The notes under the pieces: model-generated
The model's database searches: none
Told to the model about the DNA's origin: nothing
What the model saw: the letters and a program-made list of their open reading frames with translations, nothing else
Origin: Caenorhabditis elegans
Taxonomy: Eukaryota > Nematoda > Chromadorea > Rhabditida > Rhabditidae
Reading direction: 5' to 3'
NCBI RefSeq assembly: GCF_000002985.6
Contig: NC_003284.9
Location: 10,726,001-10,790,000 of the forward strand
DNA: 64,000 nucleotides
Shown: piece after piece, positions 49,201 to 61,547 of the stretch
Numbering within the stretch: position 1 is the stretch's first letter
Layout of the letters: each line of letters opens with the position of its first letter
Program-made: the position numbers and the translations under genes

Positions 49201-52200
49201 AGTCATCAGATTTTAGCCCCCTCGCTCTCCAAACCACTTGAGCAGCCTTCCTCGTCGAAGGCCGCATCGTCTGGCAACGAGTCGATGTCGGACCACATCA
49301 GCCGAATCATCTCTGAGAACGAAGTCATTCTTCAAGGAGACCCGGTGAGTGCCGAATTCTTCTAGCGTGATGGGTTTTCTTTTTTTGAATAATTCGCCCC
49401 CTGGAGTTTGATGAAATGATACGGAAACAATACCAGACCAAAATAAAACAAAACCTTTCATGTTTTTATTCATAATTTCAAATCTCATTTGTCCTTCTGT
49501 TTGACGTCTTCGAATCTGTCCATTTACAGGTGATTCGCAAAAAGCGGCCATACCATCGGCAAATAGGTGCGCAATCCTCGGTCGATCACGACAGTAATAG
49601 TGGTGGTGAGTTGTGGTGTGGTTGAGTTTCTTGAAAGCATCGCTCCATTACCCTTGTCCTTCTATCCCAAGACAAGATATTGTCTCCTTCTATTACTCGC
49701 CCCAACGTTTCCGCTATACCGTCTCGATTTGCATGCCAGTGCGTGTCTGCACGTGTCCATATCTGCATATTATATATTGATGAATATTGTGATTGTCCCG
49801 TTTGTCCCTTAATGTTTTATATTTTTCAGGATCAACAAGAACTTCGCCTGGGCCAAAAGACAGTCGTATGTTGCAAGCTGCTAGTCGGAGCCAGAGTTTA
49901 TTCGAGCTTAGTGGATCAAAACATTTCATGGGCAGCTTGACTAGTGGTCAGCCATTGCTTCGTCCGATTCAGGCACATAATGATCCTAACTACACACCGG
50001 AGTGTATATACTGCAAACTCACGTTTCCCAATGAAGCTGGTCTCCAAGCTCACGAAGTTGTTTGCGGAAAGAAAAAAGAGCTAGAAAAAGCACAAATAGC
50101 ACAAGAAGGAAACCCGCATAGTGCTCTGAAGCGTCGTCACACTCATCAAGATGCAACGTTAGCAATGCATTCTCCACTTGCAGCCCACACACCGTCGAAC
50201 ATGCCTGGTCCTTCAGAGCCTGCAATAAAGTTGAAAAAAGTAAGTAGTCTTATTTAATTAGCATTACATCATCGTTGAATGTTTTAGGATGACTCTACTG
50301 AACTAGACGGTACATCAAAACCTGACGCTCTTCAATCCTCCTCATCATTTCCTAGAAGTTTACCAAAGGAGTGGGAACAACATATGTTAACGCTTCAAAA
50401 TCTTGCCGCCATCATTCCGCCATTTGTAAGTGAAAGACTATACAGGATCCATACCAAAGATAAAACACCAGAAATTAAACTTGTTTCAATTTTTGGAAGC
50501 TTTTATTTTTTAATTTTAAAATGAATACTATGTATATTTTTAAAACGTACAAAAAATTGTTTTATTTTCCAGGTTCAAGCATTTCTTGCCAAAGTATTAC
50601 AAACTAAACTGACAATGGTTTCTTCTGGAACATTGACACATATTTATGAAAACTACAACATATCACCGATTTGTGTTAAACAATTTCTTCACTTCGCATC
50701 GCAACTGACCGATCAACAACTCGAAGAAATGACAGTTGAAAGTGAGAAACAGTATTTGGAGAATGCAGAAGAATATCAAGCAAAAGGAATTGTAAAAACA
50801 TTATTATCTTTCAAGATCAAAAACGAATTTTCTTTTCAGATCCAAGCCCTCCCGTGTGATAATTTGGAAGTTACTGAAATGTTAAAGCAGCAAGAAACCA
50901 TCATGAAAGGCCAAGTCCCAGATCTTCTCGTCTCTACTCAAGCTGTTTTACATCACTGCAGTGGAAAGCGAGACAATAAAGATCCTTCTAAAAACTTTGT
51001 CATGATCAAACTTCTTCATGCTAACGGAAAGGACATTACTGAAATCCCAATGAAAGCAGAAACTGATCTCGATGAATGCAATGCACGATTTGTATATCAG
51101 ATGAGAGAATTCCAAAAAATTAACAATATGAATGATAGGTTAATCGAGGTTCTTAAAACTGATCCTGCGGCAGCTGCAACACCGCTGTTCCAAGTGGCCA
51201 GGGAACAATCAGCAAGTGTGAAATTTCTCATTCGACAAACTGGTATGGTTCATTTAACAATTGTTGCCAGTGTTGCAAAAAGACTGGGAATGAGCAGTAT
51301 GCAACAGGATGTTCCGGAGTCCAATCAAATACCAAACGGAATAATTGCATTTGATGGAGTTCAAATCAAACAAGAGCCCGAAGATCCACCAGGAGACGAT
51401 GATGACGACGATGATGATTGTATTATTGAAGTTGTGGATGAAGATCAAAAACAGCATATTGCAATGCTCACAGCAGCTGCCAGCGGGCAGGATATTGGAA
51501 TTGGTGGCCAGTTTCAGAAAGTGACACAAAACCTTGAACCTGCCATTGTGAATCAACAATCAATTGTCAACCATGGTGATTCAATTGTCAACAACGCCTC
51601 AATTCCAATTGCAAACAATGCTCCAGTGCAAATCGTCCAGAATGGAGGACCTATGCAGCATGAAGTTGTTGCAATGCCAGTACAACTAAAGCTAGAAGAT
51701 CTTCGTTTAGAGCCGCAGACCAGTGGGGATACTGATAAACCATACTGGCTGGTAATCAATGGTGACATTGGAGGGCGTCCTTCATTCATGACAACAGCTG
51801 GAATGACTTCAAGAACTCATCGTACTCGTAATATCACATCAGAGACCTACGTAACGGTACCACGTCAACAACCAATGTTTGCAGTACAAGATGGAACTTT
51901 ATCGATGTATGCGAAATGGAACGTTCCGGTGCATAATGATGCGGAGACAAAAATGAATTTGTCGTTTATGGGAATGGTATCGTTGAGACGAAGAACGGGT
52001 CAACAGAAATTTTTCAAATACACAACGGCCAACAAGGATCAGGGACATTATCGAATGACACATTCTTCGTTTTGGGATATAAGTACAAAAATTCGTGATC
52101 GCCAGGCTTCAATGAGCGAGGAAAAAACACCAGAAGAAAGTGTGGACTATGATGCTCAATTCATTGAGCGACTTGTGGGAGGAACTTATACCAACACAGA

Positions 52201-55200
52201 TTTACAAGGACCATCAAATGCCCCGGTAACCATCCCGGTGCTAGTTGCGCCGGAGGACTCAACGTCTGCTGAGCCAAGCACATCGGGTCAATCACTCCTG
52301 ATGAGATCTCCGCGACCTCAATCTCCACCTCTCCGTGATATAAAAATGGATCTTAGTGATGAGTGAGTTTCATTTGCTTCAAATACGTTTAATTCTAAAA
52401 CTATTAGAACTAACGCTATAGCTTTGTCTTTTCAGTGATTACTCTGCAACCGATCTCGCGACTACTTGCAAACTTGAACCAAAGCAGGAATCCTTTGAAG
52501 ATGTTAAAGACGTGAAACGTGAAAACAGTCCCGACGCAAGGTAAACTCAACATGCATAACGGTGTCACTTAAATAAAGCTATGTTCTCCTCTATCACTTT
52601 GTTCGAATGTTAACTATACGCAATATGTACCTATGCATCTTGACTATTACTGATGCTACAATGTTTTATCCCTTTGTGTTTAATTTGCTTTGAACTTGCT
52701 TTGAACATGATATCCTCAAAACTTTTTCAACCACAATTTCAGACCAACAGTTATTATCAGCGATGATGCTGGTCGTATCAGAAGAGAACGATTTGCTAAT
52801 AAGTATATCAGTAGAATTCGCCCAAAACACGATCAAATAATTGGCGGCCATCGCACAGATGAGGTACATATCTATTTTTAATACGTAACATGACTGTTAG
52901 TCTTTATAGGTATACGTGTATGTGCGTGGTCGTGGGCGTGGAAGATATATTTGTGATCGCTGCGGAATTCGGTGCAAAAAACCTAGTATGCTGAAAAAGC
53001 ATATCAAGTATGTAGTTGACAGGAATCGGATTCTATTGGATTTTTATTTAATAATTGCAGATCGCACACGGATGTTCGCGCTTTTAACTGCACTGCGTGT
53101 AACTTCTCGTTCAAAACTAAAGGCAACCTCACAAAGCATTTGAGCTCCAAAACACACCAACGTCGTATTTCTAATAGTAAGTTGAATTGTAACCAACTAC
53201 CCTGATTAATCTCACAATTAATACTGAAAAGCTTACTTATTTTAAGTGAATTTTTTTGCAGTCCAAGCAGGAAATGATAGCGATGGAACGACACCATCGA
53301 CAAGTAGTATGATGAATATGGATGATGGATACCATAGAAATCAACCATTGTTTGATGACTATGACAACAAGTAAATAATTTATGGTCTTTGATAAATTAT
53401 AACAAACTTCTCAATTTACAGCTCATCAGACGAGGAAGATTACGATCATTTGAATAGAATGCAAGCAGAACACAAATTCAAGTTTGGTCAGGAGCACATT
53501 CTTTTTGAACGTACAGCTCACACTCCTCCGACTCGTTGGTGTCTTGTTGAAGCTCAAAACGATCACTATTGGCCTTCGCCGGATCGTCGATCATGCATGT
53601 CCGCTCCACCTGTGGCAATGCAACGTGACTTTGATGACCGAGGTGTGTGAAACTCGGATCTGGATTATAAAACTTTTCATCATTACAGCAATGACTCCCG
53701 TGTCTGGCGCCAACTCTCCGTATCTGTCGCAACAAGTTCATTCTCCAATGTCAACTTCTTCTCAGTCCAATATAATTCTAGACATTCCTAACAATCAGAA
53801 ATCAAACTGTTCGTCAGTTTCTAACGTTTCTCCTTCCAACTCTCAGGTATCCAACTAATATCGATATATTTAAAATTTTTAAAAGTTGTTTTCAGAACTT
53901 TCAAAGTTTGTCTACTGTTCCAACTTGTGCATCTTCGTCGAGCAATGTATTGGTCCCCAATGTAAACTTTCTACAAAAAGACGAAACATTGAAATGTGAC
54001 CAATGCGACCGTACATTTCGAAAAATCTCCGACTTGACACTTCATCAGCACACACATAACATTGAAATGCAACAGAGCAAGAACAGAATGTATCAGTGTT
54101 CAGAATGTAAAATTCCAATTCGAACCAAGGCACAGTTGCAGAAGCATCTCGAACGGAATCACGGGGTTCATGTGAGTTATTCGATCAAAAAAAACAAATT
54201 AAAACAATTGTATTTTACAATGTTTAGATGGATGAGTCTGTGACAGCATGCATCGATCCTCTGGCGTCTACACAATCTGTTCTAGGCGGACCATCCACCA
54301 GCAATCCACGTTCTTTTATGTGCGTTGACTGTGACATTGGGTTTCGCAAGCATGGGATCTTAGCCAAGCACTTGAGGTTGGTTATTTTGATGAAAATTGA
54401 TGTTTTGGTCCTAGTGTTGCCAGTATTAATTTATTAATATTATTTATTATTATAAAAATTCCAGATCTAAAACACACGTGATGAAGCTGGAATCTTTACA
54501 ACGGTTGCCGGTGGACACATTGTCCTTGATAACCAAAAAAGATAATGGTGCTTGCCTCAATGATATCGATACCACGGATTGTGAGAAGGCTCGAATATCT
54601 CTTCTAGGTAAACATTATAACTGAATCAAGTCTTATTAACAATTTGGAAGTCGAGTGGGTTCTTTTTCAAACGATAATGTGTTGTGACGTAATGGTGTGG
54701 TATGTGCTTATCAATTCCACAGGGGAAGCAAAATGTCACATGATCGTAAAAGAAAGAACAAGAGAACAATACTCCGCATCATTTTTCTAAAATCTGAATG
54801 GCTTATCAAAGTGCAGTCACACCGGGACTTCTATTTATATTCTCTTCATATCCAGCTCACATGTTATTTCTTTCTCTAATTCGGTTTTATTACAGCTATT
54901 GTCGAGAAGCTCCGCAACGAGGCAGATAAAGACGAGCAGGGCAGTGTTGTTCCCACTACCTCTATCCCTGCTCCTCAGCCCGTTGCCTTGACGCCGGAGA
55001 TGATTCGAGCATTGGCAAACGCCCAGACACCTGTGACCGCATCAATGACCAATACACCGTCGACGGCGCAGTTTCCAGTGGGCGTGGTTTCGACCCCTTC
55101 GGTGAGTGCTGTGTCGGCCTCGGGCAGCCAAAGTAACGTGTCTTGCGTTAGCAGCTTCAACAACTCCACTATGTCGCCCAATCCAACTGTGGTTCCACAG

Positions 55201-56386
55201 GTGTTTCCAACACCAAATCCGTCATCCCCATTGGAATCGTCCTCAATGCAGTTCAGAAAGAAAGCAGTTTTGGACTCGGCAACACACGCGAACGACATGC
55301 CCAGAACAATTCTACGAATCTCGGAGATTCCGTCCAGTCTACCAGTCAATCATCAACTTGTGAGATTTGGGTTCCCTATCACATATGTGTATTTTTTAAA
55401 GCTATAACATCACTGATTTCGGCAAATTTAAAATCTCACTTGATTAACACACTGCATTTATTTTCAAAATTCATGATCTGAAGTTCGATTATTTCAGCAT
55501 CGTGATTTGTCTTTCCTTGCTCATACAACAAGTCGTTCTGAATCATCAATTACATCGCCTATCGTTTCATCTTCTACAAACTTTAGTTATCGTAAACGGT
55601 GAGAAAATTTTTTTTTCGAGATATTTGAAACACTTTTCCTTTCAGTTCCGAGTCTTCTTTAAGCGGTTCTAGCCCTACTCATACAAAAAAATTGATGGTC
55701 TGGAATCCACCACTCGCTGAGCCATCTTTCTACTCACCAAAAGCAGCTTTGCATCCATTGTCAACTGATAAGGCACACGCATCGGAATCCTTGTCGGACC
55801 GTCTACACAACAAGCGACCAAGACCAATCCCCGACAACACTAAGTGCCAAATTTGTGCGGATGAATTTTCAACTCCGATTGAACTTCAGGTTGATATGCT
55901 TTTATGATGATTCTTAATGCTAATGTTTTTCAAGTTCAGGTTCACTTGCACGTTGACCATGTTCGAATGATGGATGGTGCCGAGTACAAGTGTCCACGAA
56001 AGTTCTGCGGTCTAAACTACGAGTCCCTCGACAGCCTGAGAGCTCACGTGACAGCACACTATGAAACTGACAGGCAAAAGCGTGAGTAAATTATTTTGGG
56101 AAAAGTCTTACTTACAGTGTTTTACATTTCAGTGCTTGAGGAGAAGGTGTTGCTCGCAGAAGCAGATTTTCCAATCGACAATTCCAAAATTGAAAAATTG
56201 AACTCACCAAAAAAGGAGTCCATGAATAAGTTCACAACTCCTTTCAAGGCTATTTCTGATCATCATGAAGTATGTTTATAACCATGACTTAAAATTTTTA
56301 AACGTAGTTATGTTTAGCTATACGCCCAGACGCAGCAAGGAGCTGGGTCATCAACATCGAACCAATCACCGAAGGCTGCGAACTAG
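43294..56386 (+). CDS. sma-9: SMA-9, Schnurri-family zinc-finger transcription regulator
   Basis: Acts in BMP-like (DBL-1/Sma/Mab) signalling for body size and mesoderm patterning, as a nuclear cofactor of Smads. Exons: 43294-43401, 47082-47654, 47707-47862, 47931-48468, 48893-49344, 49530-49605, 49830-50239, 50288-50425, 50573-52362, 52436-52540, 52743-52863, 52910-53007, 53061-53176, 53262-53370, 53422-53642, 53689-53846, 53896-54171, 54228-54376, 54465-54607, 54896-55359, 55498-55598, 55646-55889, 55940-56081, 56133-56269, 56318-56386; 2297 residues. Gln-rich region about 40-460. C2HC finger near 693 (CIYC..HEVVC). Acidic run near 1093. Schnurri-type finger pair near 1500-1555 ([17 protein letters not shown] and [17 protein letters not shown]). 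Two fingers near 1757-1810, one near 1846, one near 2168 and one near 2200 (C-x4-C form). A probable 48-nt in-frame intron lies within exon 9. Upstream start exons are possible. Confidence 0.95.
47130..48440 (+). repeat. sma-9: CAG/CAA trinucleotide tract encoding poly-Gln in SMA-9
   Basis: Three consecutive exons are dominated by mixed CAG, CAA and GCT/GCA codons giving Q runs, QAQQAQQA repeats and an LQQQ periodic segment at 47740-47850. CAA interruptions keep pure CAG runs very short, which should limit repeat expansion. Apparent Leu-rich and Ser/Ala-rich frames on either strand here are shadows of this tract. Confidence 0.95.
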
Positions 56387-56995
56387 TGTTTTCATTATAT
56401 TTTTCCAATATTTCCTGTATCTTATCCGTCACTGTTCATTAGAAAAATGTCAGGTCACCTAGAACATTCCACGACTATTCGCTCTTTCTGGTCCATCATT
56501 TTTTTTGTTATTTTTCCGATACTTGTCTTGATTTTTCTTCTTTCAAATATGTTTTAATAATTCATCAATTTGTGATTTTACACATCGGCTATCAAGAATT
56601 GTATTATCATCACCAGTTTTTGAGCTAGCCGACGTCAGATTCTAGTTTTATCTGCCGGGTTTCACGTTTCCCATTGATCTTCCAAAAGGCCTGAAAGCCG
56701 CTCACACTCATTAGTATAAAAAATATGAGATATTCTATTTGTGATTGTATATGTATTTTCCTTAATTATATGTTTTTGTTTTAAATGCTCTGATTTATCA
56801 TCATTCTCTTTTTTTGTAAATACTTTTCCTTTCCATCAGTCCATTTCCAGTCAACATGCAATCATTTCTTGTGTCAGTATGCTCTCTAGTTTTGATTTAT
56901 ATTTTTGGAAATACAAACACTATGTTTTTGTTTCGAATCCCATAATTTATCGATAAACAATCAACGGCATAATTATCAGAATTGAGCTCGAAAGC

Positions 56996-57907
56996 TTAAA
57001 CTCCGTGTTGTGCAAAAAAAATGGCGAAGGAAGCAAGAATTGTGTCAATCACAACAAGACACCATGCTCCTACGGCCATCCAGAAAGCGGATCCAATCTG
57101 AAAATTTCAAATCTTGTTTTTGCAAAAATGTGAAATTAATCTGTTAATTCTTACATTAATATTCAAATCCTTTGCTTCCGCATCCCAAATCTTCTGGATA
57201 TTGACATCATCTGAATGAGTTTTTTGCACATGAATTTGTGGCTCAATTCAATCAAATAATGAAGTTTCTCCCTCACCTTTAATTTCATCGCTGTTATAAT
57301 AGAAAACTCCAATGGCAACAGTCAGAAAAATTGTGATGAGGAATGAGAGTGGGGATAGTGGATGAAGTAAATATTTCTTGAAGCAACAGGTGCATCTGAG
57401 AGTTTTGAGGTTACTTATGACTAATTGATTGTGAGTAGACTTACGAGGTTAGGAAATTCCAAACGAAAGCGACAATTTCCAAAATTAACGCTGCGATCAT
57501 ACAAATTGCGACAATTTTTTCATAGGGTTTCATTTCCTTAAAAAAAAGTTTGTTTTTCTTTTTTTCAAATGATTGAAGATTATGACAACAATCCTTTCTC
57601 CAAGCTCTATGAAAGTCACATATATGTTTTTTGAAGCTCTCACCTTCCAAAATCCCGCACATCCAACAGCACCATCTTCACACAAGAATGGAAGTATTCC
57701 CGTCAAACGTTCTGTATGGTTGCGTTGAACGTCTTCATAAAGATCCAGAAGGTCCTTTTCCACAGTGCGCCACTCTAGAAAATGTAACAGTTGTAATAAA
57801 AACAATTTTCAGGATTATTTACTGTCGGAAAAAGTGGCTCCAAGGGTGAGAGCAATAGCTCCCAGCATGACAACCCCAAACACGAGTTGAGTCAGTGACG
57901 AGCACAT
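56996..57907 (-). CDS. clc-4: Claudin-like four-transmembrane protein
   Basis: Minus-strand exons: 57907-57823, 57774-57644, 57536-57445, 57395-57277, 57210-57155, 57097-56996, giving 194 residues. Four transmembrane helices: near 7-26 (LVFGVVMLGAIALTLGA), 76-99 (IVAICMIAALILEIVAFVWN), 115-133 (FLITIFLTVAIGVFYY) and 166-190 (AVGAWCLVVIDTILASFAIF). The first extracellular loop is the longest, with an N-glycosylation site (NHT), a Cys pair and GFW, but not the exact W-GLW-C-C order of vertebrate claudins. Topology and size fit the nematode claudin-like family of epithelial junction proteins. I recall clc-4 as the neighbour of sma-9, and the symbol rests on that recollection. A TTTCAG acceptor 9 nt before the ATG suggests spliced-leader addition. 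It is tail-to-tail with sma-9, whose stop is 610 bp away. Confidence 0.83.
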
Positions 57908-57916
57908 CCAGGATCA

Positions 57917-57930
57917 CTGAAACATAAATT
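57917..57930 (-). promoter_or_regulatory. Probable spliced-leader acceptor for the claudin-like gene
   Basis: On the minus strand ATTTATGTTTCAG ends 9 nt before the start codon, with no coding exon upstream. This is the usual arrangement of an SL1 site. Confidence 0.5.
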
Positions 57931-60900
57931 ATCATATAATAAAACTTACACGTGGAGACAACAGAAAACCGTTGAAATCAAACAAGTCAAACGAAAGAAA
58001 CGACACACATAAAACCAATGTGCGGGGATGGTGGTGGTCGTGGCAAGTGAGAGGAAAAAAAATTCAACGATGTATGATTTTTTGGGATTCGGCGCTCTCG
58101 CGACAGTCTCCACATTGCCCCTCTATATCAGTTTCAAAGAGCTTTCCCATGCATTATTTTTATAGGAGAGAAAAAGACAATGCCACGAAAACCAATCATG
58201 TTCCTATGTTTTACACCAAACAGGATACGTGAAAGAATAAGCAAAGAAGTGGAAAACCTTTAAAATAGTAATAGAGAGAAGTATACAACAGGCAGATGCT
58301 CACCAAAATATTCACGAAAAACTATGCAAGATAGGATACTTTTTGAATTAATTCAGTAATTGAAACTGAGTGAAATGGTTTAACAACACTTTTTTAAAGT
58401 TTAATTTTTCTGTCTTTTTTCAGTCTTGTACATAAAAAATCGGAATCTACTTTTACCTGTATAAAAAATTAAAGGGAAACTTATTGTTTCTCCAAAAAGT
58501 TAGTAATCAGGTTTTCGTGAAAAATAACAATTTCTGTGACTGCTTCTTTAGCTAATGGTAAGCTTAAAATAGGAGTAGAGATATTTTCTAGTATTTATGG
58601 TAAACTTTCAGACCATGGCGGACAGTTTCTTGCTTAGGCAGTAACAATTGTGATAAAATTCCATCAAATTGAGGGAAATGGACTTTTCTTAGAACTGCAC
58701 TAAAAGCTTTTGGGAAAATTAATCGATAACCAATTAACGCATTAGAAGTCCAAACATGACACTAGTAGAAAAACTCAGAACAACTAATATAAGAAAACTG
58801 TGATCATATTATAATTTCGTGCAAGTATTTTCAGACAAAAGAATCGTGTTTTCACATTAAAAAATGCAGCAGACAATTTGAACATGTGAATTTTGGATTG
58901 GGTGATTGGAATCCTTATTTGGAAATTGGTATTTTTTCAGAAACCCGGAAAATGTCCAATAATCTGATGTTTTTGAAAGCCTAGAATATATTTGGTACTT
59001 GTGTAATATGTAATGTGCTTGCCCCAAAATATCAACCATTTTGAAAACATTATGTTACCATTTTTGTCCATATATTTTTTCCTAAGATTAAAATGGCAAA
59101 TCAATTTCACGTTTGAAAAATTACTATTTTTAAAAGAAAGAATGGAAAACACATTGAAATTTATTATTGGAAATTACATTTTAACTTGCATTCCCAACTA
59201 TTCTTCTATGCAAAATTTTATTTTTTTATGTAGTTTCTATCACAAGATTGCTGTCCACATTATCCAGTAACCTATGTATGTACTTTCTGCAATTGTTTGT
59301 TAATGTTATAGCGGCAGACGGCCTGTTTGATTTTGACATTAAAGATAGAGTAGCGCCAGTGGGTATTTTGTCTCTATGCACTTATAATGATTCAAAACAA
59401 CCGAATATCATAATGAAACACTCAAAAAAAAATTAGATTTTTCATAATTTCCGGTCAAATTTTTGACAAATTGCCAAAATTTTGAAAAATACGAGGAAGT
59501 TTAAAGAATTGTCGCATGTTTCGACCCCTACAATGATTTAATACAAATAATTAAGACAACATTAAAACATTAAAAAATGTCGAAAAAAAATTTTTTTTTT
59601 GGTCGACTTTCAAAATTATGAGTGGCAAAAACTGAGTAATTGCCATTTTTTGACGGTAAATAAAAAAATTTCAAAAATTTTTTGAAAAGTTTTATCATGA
59701 TATTTGACCATTTTGGGACCACATAAGGAGTGGTTTTTAACAATTTCCCCACTGGCGCTACTCCATTGTTTTTCAAAAAGTATAGCTGTCAATTAGTTTA
59801 CATGTATTTCTCTATAGCTTGTCCAAACTTGAACTTATAGTTAGTTATGTTTTTAGAAAGCTGGGATATCACAGAAAACAAAGTTTACAGTAATCAACAT
59901 TGCATGATGCCGATATTTTTCTTCGGCGACGTTACCATTTTTATTGCGTATTCATTTACAATATTTGTTCTAGTAGTATTGAATAATCAAATCATCGAAA
60001 CTGACGTTTTTTTATACAGTTAACATGAATTCTGCTTTTCTGAAACAATTTTGAAATCACATACATGTAAAGTTTGTTAGAGATAGTTGAGATGGGCTGC
60101 GCGCGACCCATTTTTCAGAAAAAATCCGAATTGTAAAAAGTGTCTTTCATGTAGTCGTAATTATATTTTATTGTAGTTGTAATTGTTTAATCGTCAAGTC
60201 ACATGATTTTTGTAACGAAAATAGTGTTGTATTCCAAATTTGCAGAAAATTAGAAATATTTTTAAAATTTTCTGGTTTTAAACGAATTTTTTGAAACAAA
60301 TAATTTTCAATCAACCCATCTGACCTCACTCAAAATGATTGAATTTATGTTTTCAAAAAAAGGAATTTCAAATTTCCGGAAAATTTTCAAAATTCCAATA
60401 TTCCCAAATTTTCCAAAACCTTCAGAATTCCAAAAAGAAAAAAAACCGAAAGTTCTGTGAAGACGCCGATGATGACGAAGAATTATCGGAATGGATGAAT
60501 GGATGGACGGATTGGAATGATCGGGGATGTGTCCGAATTCCGAATGACAGTTTGAAGTTTTAAATTCGAGCACAGTGGGCTTTTCGACACTGTCATGTTT
60601 TTAATATGTACTTGAGAATTTTTGTTTACAAACTTTGATTAATGACGGAGAGAGAGAGAGTTGTTGTGAGACGATATCGCTCTGTTAAGCTCTCTCAATT
60701 GCACGTGGTGTCAGGCTGTCTCACAGTTTGATCTACAAAAAATGCGGGAAGTATTTGCAGAAAAATTGTGTTGTCAGCACGCTCTTAACCATTCGAAATC
60801 AGATGAGATGTCTGCGTTTCAAGTCCCACATTTTTTGAAGACGAAATCGAAATAACACATACTTACTCCACGTGTAATTGTAAGGACAGGGCGGAGAGAC

Positions 60901-61547
60901 GGTTGTGTTTTTCTACGTCATCCTGCAGGCTCAAATGCTAGAAGTCACTCTCTTGCACTCGTCACATAACATCAACAAATCAATAGATCAAATGTCATCC
61001 ATTTTAAAGCGACTTTCCTTTGCTACTGTTCCAGCAGCGACAGATTTCAAAGGTCCTCGTTCTAGCTGTATATAGGTTCTTTTTTGAAATCCTGAATAAA
61101 GCTCAAACATTTTTTGAATGCCTGAAGCTACCTTGGTTTTCAATAACAATAATTAAATTTTTTTCCAATGAAAGTTGCAATTTTACTGTATCTTAGTTTT
61201 GTTTCCAATGAAAGCTCAATACCTTTTCCCTTGTTTTGCCTCAGAACCTCGAAATATTTTCTCAGCTTGTTTCTTATTTCATCACAACTACGTATATCTA
61301 TACGAATACGTATGATTCAACATCGTTATTCCCTTAGACATTTTTAAAAAGATGCGAAAGAAAACAAAAACTGTACACTTTTCGTCGAGCCTTATATCGA
61401 AAATGTCGTGATTTGGTTGGCGAAACAAAACAACTGTATAGGAAGCAAAATTTCAATTAGTCATCGTCTTGCTCCTCCCTTCTCCCTCACGCTCACTCCT
61501 GCAAAGATTCTGAAACAGTGCCATTCGTGCTTTCAACACTTCCCACG
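57931..61547. other. Intergenic region between divergent claudin-like and transthyretin-like genes
   Basis: No supported exon. It contains the MITE at 59348-59764, foldback AT-rich repeat sequence at about 60340-60440, an imperfect GGATGAATGGATGG-type short repeat at about 60488-60530, a GAGAGAGAGAGAG tract near 60647, and promoter-like CT-rich sequence from about 61460 before the 61548 start codon. Both flanking genes probably draw their promoters from its ends. Confidence 0.55.
59348..59764. mobile_element. MITE with GAGTAGCGCCAGTGGG terminal inverted repeats
   Basis: The left end reads GAGTAGCGCCAGTGGG. The right end, read in reverse complement, is GGAGTAGCGCCAGTGGGG. The element is about 417 bp, AT-rich and non-coding. 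Partial relatives lie at 30993 and about 19720. No transposase is present, so it is non-autonomous. A clear target-site duplication is not visible at these edges. Confidence 0.85.

Noticed and set aside
60339..60573. Open frames on both strands around a TTTCCGGAAAATTTTC repeat
   Set aside because: The region is self-complementary AT-rich repeat plus an ATGG-type short repeat. No splice sites or family support coding.
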